Below are positions 13,706 through 15,956 of a DNA stretch of 15,956 nt, piece after piece. Both the position numbers and the translations under genes were made by a program. The DNA is from G963674505 sp964575975. Lineage in GTDB: Bacteria > Desulfobacterota > Desulfobacteria > Desulfobacterales > SKZT01. The DNA lies in NCBI GenBank assembly GCA_964575975.1, contig CAZNTU010000122.1, forward strand, positions 1-15,956, in the 5' to 3' direction. The notes under the pieces are model-generated. The model made no database searches, was not told the DNA's origin, and saw only the letters and a list, made by a program, of their open reading frames with translations. How positions within the stretch are numbered: the first letter of the stretch is position 1; each line of letters starts with the position of its first letter.

Positions 13706-15742
13706 ATGAAGCCGCGAATCATGGAAATCATTATAGACGGTTACGGATACAATCCGGAACTGGAAATCGATATTATAAGGACGGTATTTGCGAATTCGCC
13801 TCCGGAAGCCAAGGACCGGTGTCAAAAGGCCGTTTTAGAGAACTTGGGGGAGGACGGCGTCGGCGTGTCTCCGGAACTTGCTTTCATCCTTTTGTTCGAC
13901 CGCAATTGGCTCAATATCTACTACGACAACGATATCAAGGCCAAGATCGACGGAATGTCCCCCGATTCTCTGGCCGCGCTTCGGGAAAAAAGAGCCGAAA
14001 TCCGCAAGGCTTGTCCGGAATTGTGCGAGGAGATAGACCGAATGATCGTCGATGTCGCGGCGGAAAAACACTATGCCGTCTGGGCCGCCCGAACGCCGTT
14101 CATCGACGGCTTGCGGGAAAACTATCCCTCGGCCTCCACCAAGGCGTCCGGCATCGAGGCAGGCTACGAGGATTTGCGTCCCGAAGTGCAGGGCAATTCG
14201 GAGACCGGTCACCAGCAGTTGGGCAACTTCACCGTGGCCCCGCAGGTACCCCTGGAGATCGCCATCGAGATCGAGAACGGTCGTTTCTACGAAAATCCCG
14301 TTCTGAACCAAGCTGTCGAGGAAGCAAAGACGAAAAACGTCAATCTGAACGTCACGTTCATGATCTCCGGCGAATACGGGGACGACGGGCGCGTACACAG
14401 TTGCTGGAACCATTTGGAAAGCTTTCTCAAACTCTTGTTCGACCGGCACGGGTTCGACCCGAAAAAATTCAGGTTGCAGGCCATTCTGGACGGAAGGGAC
14501 GCGCCGTTGAAAAGCTCCCTTGAAAAGGAAGGCGAAAAACTCGGTTTTCTGTACAAGTTGAAAGACTTGATGCTGTCGCACAAGGCTTTGGACTGCGTCG
14601 CATGGATCGTTGGGCGGGGTATCGCCATGGACCGGGACTACGAGGAGGAGAGGACCAAAGCCGACTACAAGTTGCTTGTCGAGGGCGATGGGATCGAGGC
14701 GAACGGTTTCGAAGAGGCCTTGAAGTTGGTCGGGGATTTCCACGGCCAAAGGGTTTTCGACCCCTTCGCGAGACCGATCGCGGTGAAGGACAAGGATGGA
14801 GCGGTCAGGAAGATCGAGCCCGGCGATGTGGTCGTGGATTTGAATTTCAGGGCCGACCGCCAGCGAGCCAGAATCGCGGCCCTTTTGAACGCAAAGGAGT
14901 TCCTGGACAAGGAGGCGGGCAAAAAGGGCAAGGCCTGGAAAATGGACTGGATGAAAAAGGACCTGAACCTTTCCATATACTGCATCACCGAATACCACCC
15001 GGATCTTGCAAAGTACGGCGCGAAAATCGTCTACCCGATCAAACCCCAGCCCCACAATTTTCTTCCCGTCGTTACCTCGTATTTCAAAAAGGCCGGCAAG
15101 CCCTTCAAATACCTGCTGGCGGCGGAGAGCACCAAGGCCGTCCACATGGGATATTTCATCAGGGGCCGTCGGGAGTCCATCGAGTGCCAGGAGTGCGAAT
15201 CGCGCTTCATTGTCGCCTCCTACGGCGAAGAGCACGGCATTCTCACAGACGACGACTATTACAAGACGCCCCAGATGAAGGCGTTCGAGGTCGCCGGAAA
15301 AGTGATGAACGAATTCGCGCTCGGAGTATGCGACCTGGCGATCATGAACTTTTCGAACCCTGACATGATAGGCCACTTGGTCAACGTGCATTTCCAGGAA
15401 GGAGTCAGGGCGCTCGAATACCTGGACGGCATTGTCGAGGCGCTCGTCAAGTTCGCCCTGAAAGAAGACTCCTACGTGATCGTCACGTCGGACCACGGCA
15501 ACATCGAGGATTTCAGTTCCTCGCATTCGTTGAACCATATCGTCACGACCTTCGTGTCTCCCACGAACAATCTCAGGTTGACAAAGGCCCCGAACGACCC
15601 TATCAAGCCGTTCGACATTCCATGGGCCATAGCCGAGCTTCTGGGAATCGCGTCGGAAATCGGTGAAAACATGCCCGAGATTCCGGAATGGATCGTCAAG
15701 AAAGGGTTGGTCGGAAAGTCGCCCGTCGAGAAGACGAATTAA
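13706..15742 (+). CDS. gpmI: 2,3-bisphosphoglycerate-independent phosphoglycerate mutase, enlarged form
   Basis: 678 residues against about 510-550 for the usual enzyme, which interconverts 3- and 2-phosphoglycerate using two divalent metal ions. All expected active-site motifs are present: D11 (IIIDGYGYNPE), the phospho-Ser S165 (QGNSETGH), H231 (RVHSCWNHL), LDGRDAP (D262-D265), GRGIAMDRD (R304, R310), LNFRADRQR (R382, R385), K477 (ESTKAVH), D553 and H557 (NPDMIGH), D596 and H597 (TSDHGN) and H607/H611. The distance from D11 to S165 is 154 residues where about 50 is normal; the extra, mostly helical, segment spans about 20-125, before the normal ARTPFIDGL. Smaller expansions occur near 395-420 and 482-520. 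An AAAGGAG lies 13 bases before the ATG; a second in-frame ATG at 13721 is too close to D11 to be preferred. It is the last gene of the glnS operon. Confidence 0.93.
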   Translation: MKPRIMEIIIDGYGYNPELEIDIIRTVFANSPPEAKDRCQKAVLENLGEDGVGVSPELAFILLFDRNWLNIYYDNDIKAKIDGMSPDSLAALREKRAEIRKACPELCEEIDRMIVDVAAEKHYAVWAARTPFIDGLRENYPSASTKASGIEAGYEDLRPEVQGNSETGHQQLGNFTVAPQVPLEIAIEIENGRFYENPVLNQAVEEAKTKNVNLNVTFMISGEYGDDGRVHSCWNHLESFLKLLFDRHGFDPKKFRLQAILDGRDAPLKSSLEKEGEKLGFLYKLKDLMLSHKALDCVAWIVGRGIAMDRDYEEERTKADYKLLVEGDGIEANGFEEALKLVGDFHGQRVFDPFARPIAVKDKDGAVRKIEPGDVVVDLNFRADRQRARIAALLNAKEFLDKEAGKKGKAWKMDWMKKDLNLSIYCITEYHPDLAKYGAKIVYPIKPQPHNFLPVVTSYFKKAGKPFKYLLAAESTKAVHMGYFIRGRRESIECQECESRFIVASYGEEHGILTDDDYYKTPQMKAFEVAGKVMNEFALGVCDLAIMNFSNPDMIGHLVNVHFQEGVRALEYLDGIVEALVKFALKEDSYVIVTSDHGNIEDFSSSHSLNHIVTTFVSPTNNLRLTKAPNDPIKPFDIPWAIAELLGIASEIGENMPEIPEWIVKKGLVGKSPVEKTN

Positions 15743-15956
15743 GGGGTTCGCGCCAGATTGGACCGGGCGTCGAAAGGCGTCCGGGACAAAATGCGGTCGA
15801 TATTGATGATCGGGTCCTTTCCCAGGACGTGCTTCATATATTCCACCCGCAGAATGCCTTCCATTTGCTCCCTGGAAAGCGCGTCGAGGTATTCGCGGCT
15901 GGTAACCAATTCGGCCAGGCGGTCGTTCTGGAAGGCCTTGTCCTGACGGTATCGAT
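15739..15956 (-). CDS. C-terminal end of an unidentified protein (cut by window edge)
   Basis: On the minus strand an open frame enters from the window edge and ends at TAA (15739-15741), giving 71 residues. The sequence looks like a real helical protein tail: AFQNDRLAELVTSREYLDAL, then SREQMEGILRVEYMKHVLG and an ARTP end. The pattern of a helix with LSxEQ followed by VxYxKHV recalls the C-terminus of some adenylosuccinate lyases, but this is a weak resemblance and I would not name it. The gene converges on the phosphoglycerate mutase and their stop codons overlap by four bases (TTAA), leaving no room for a terminator between them. Confidence 0.6.
   Translation of the reverse strand, partial: RYRQDKAFQNDRLAELVTSREYLDALSREQMEGILRVEYMKHVLGKDPIINIDRILSRTPFDARSNLARTP

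Overview
The window looks like chromosomal DNA of an anaerobic, probably Gram-negative bacterium of moderate GC content. The hints are an exported peptide-type solute-binding protein, a corrinoid/folate methyltransferase of the acetogenic MeTr type, an MglB-like roadblock regulator and many soluble two-component proteins. None of these fixes the phylum. I see no rRNA, tRNA, CRISPR array, transposase or phage gene.

Left third (1-6311, all minus strand): four consecutive genes encode soluble histidine kinases, each starting with its own receiver (REC) domain. In transcription order they are REC-HisKA-HATPase (4860-6311), REC-HisKA-HATPase (3490-4878), REC-PAS-HisKA-HATPase-REC (1082-3448) and REC-HisKA-HATPase (1-1085, cut by the window edge). 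Gene ends overlap by 19 bp and 4 bp at two junctions, and 41 bp separate the third junction. None has a membrane segment, a DNA-binding output or an Hpt domain, so the cluster looks like an intracellular phosphorelay.

Middle (6312-10839): an exported solute-binding protein (minus) is divergent from a small cupin (plus), with overlapping candidate promoters between them. Downstream of the binding protein is a small gene with an excellent ribosome binding site whose frame is broken by one nucleotide. After the cupin comes a 174-bp palindromic, MITE-like element. Next is a stand-alone pterin-binding methyltransferase of the AcsE/MtrH type. The following 923 bp have no convincing gene but are dense in inverted repeats: a multi-stem element closed by a perfect 13-bp stem, a nested inverted repeat, and two diverged copies of one hairpin repeat. 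A good sigma70-type promoter closes this region.

Right third (10840-15742, plus strand): a compact operon of glutaminyl-tRNA synthetase, a REC-DUF4388-roadblock regulator, and a cofactor-independent phosphoglycerate mutase carrying an extra segment of about 100 residues between its metal-binding Asp and its catalytic Ser. It converges with the 3' end of a minus-strand gene (15739-15956), and the two stop codons overlap within TTAA.

The points most worth following up are the REC-kinase chain, the frame-broken 54-residue gene, the structured non-coding region before glnS, and the enlarged phosphoglycerate mutase.
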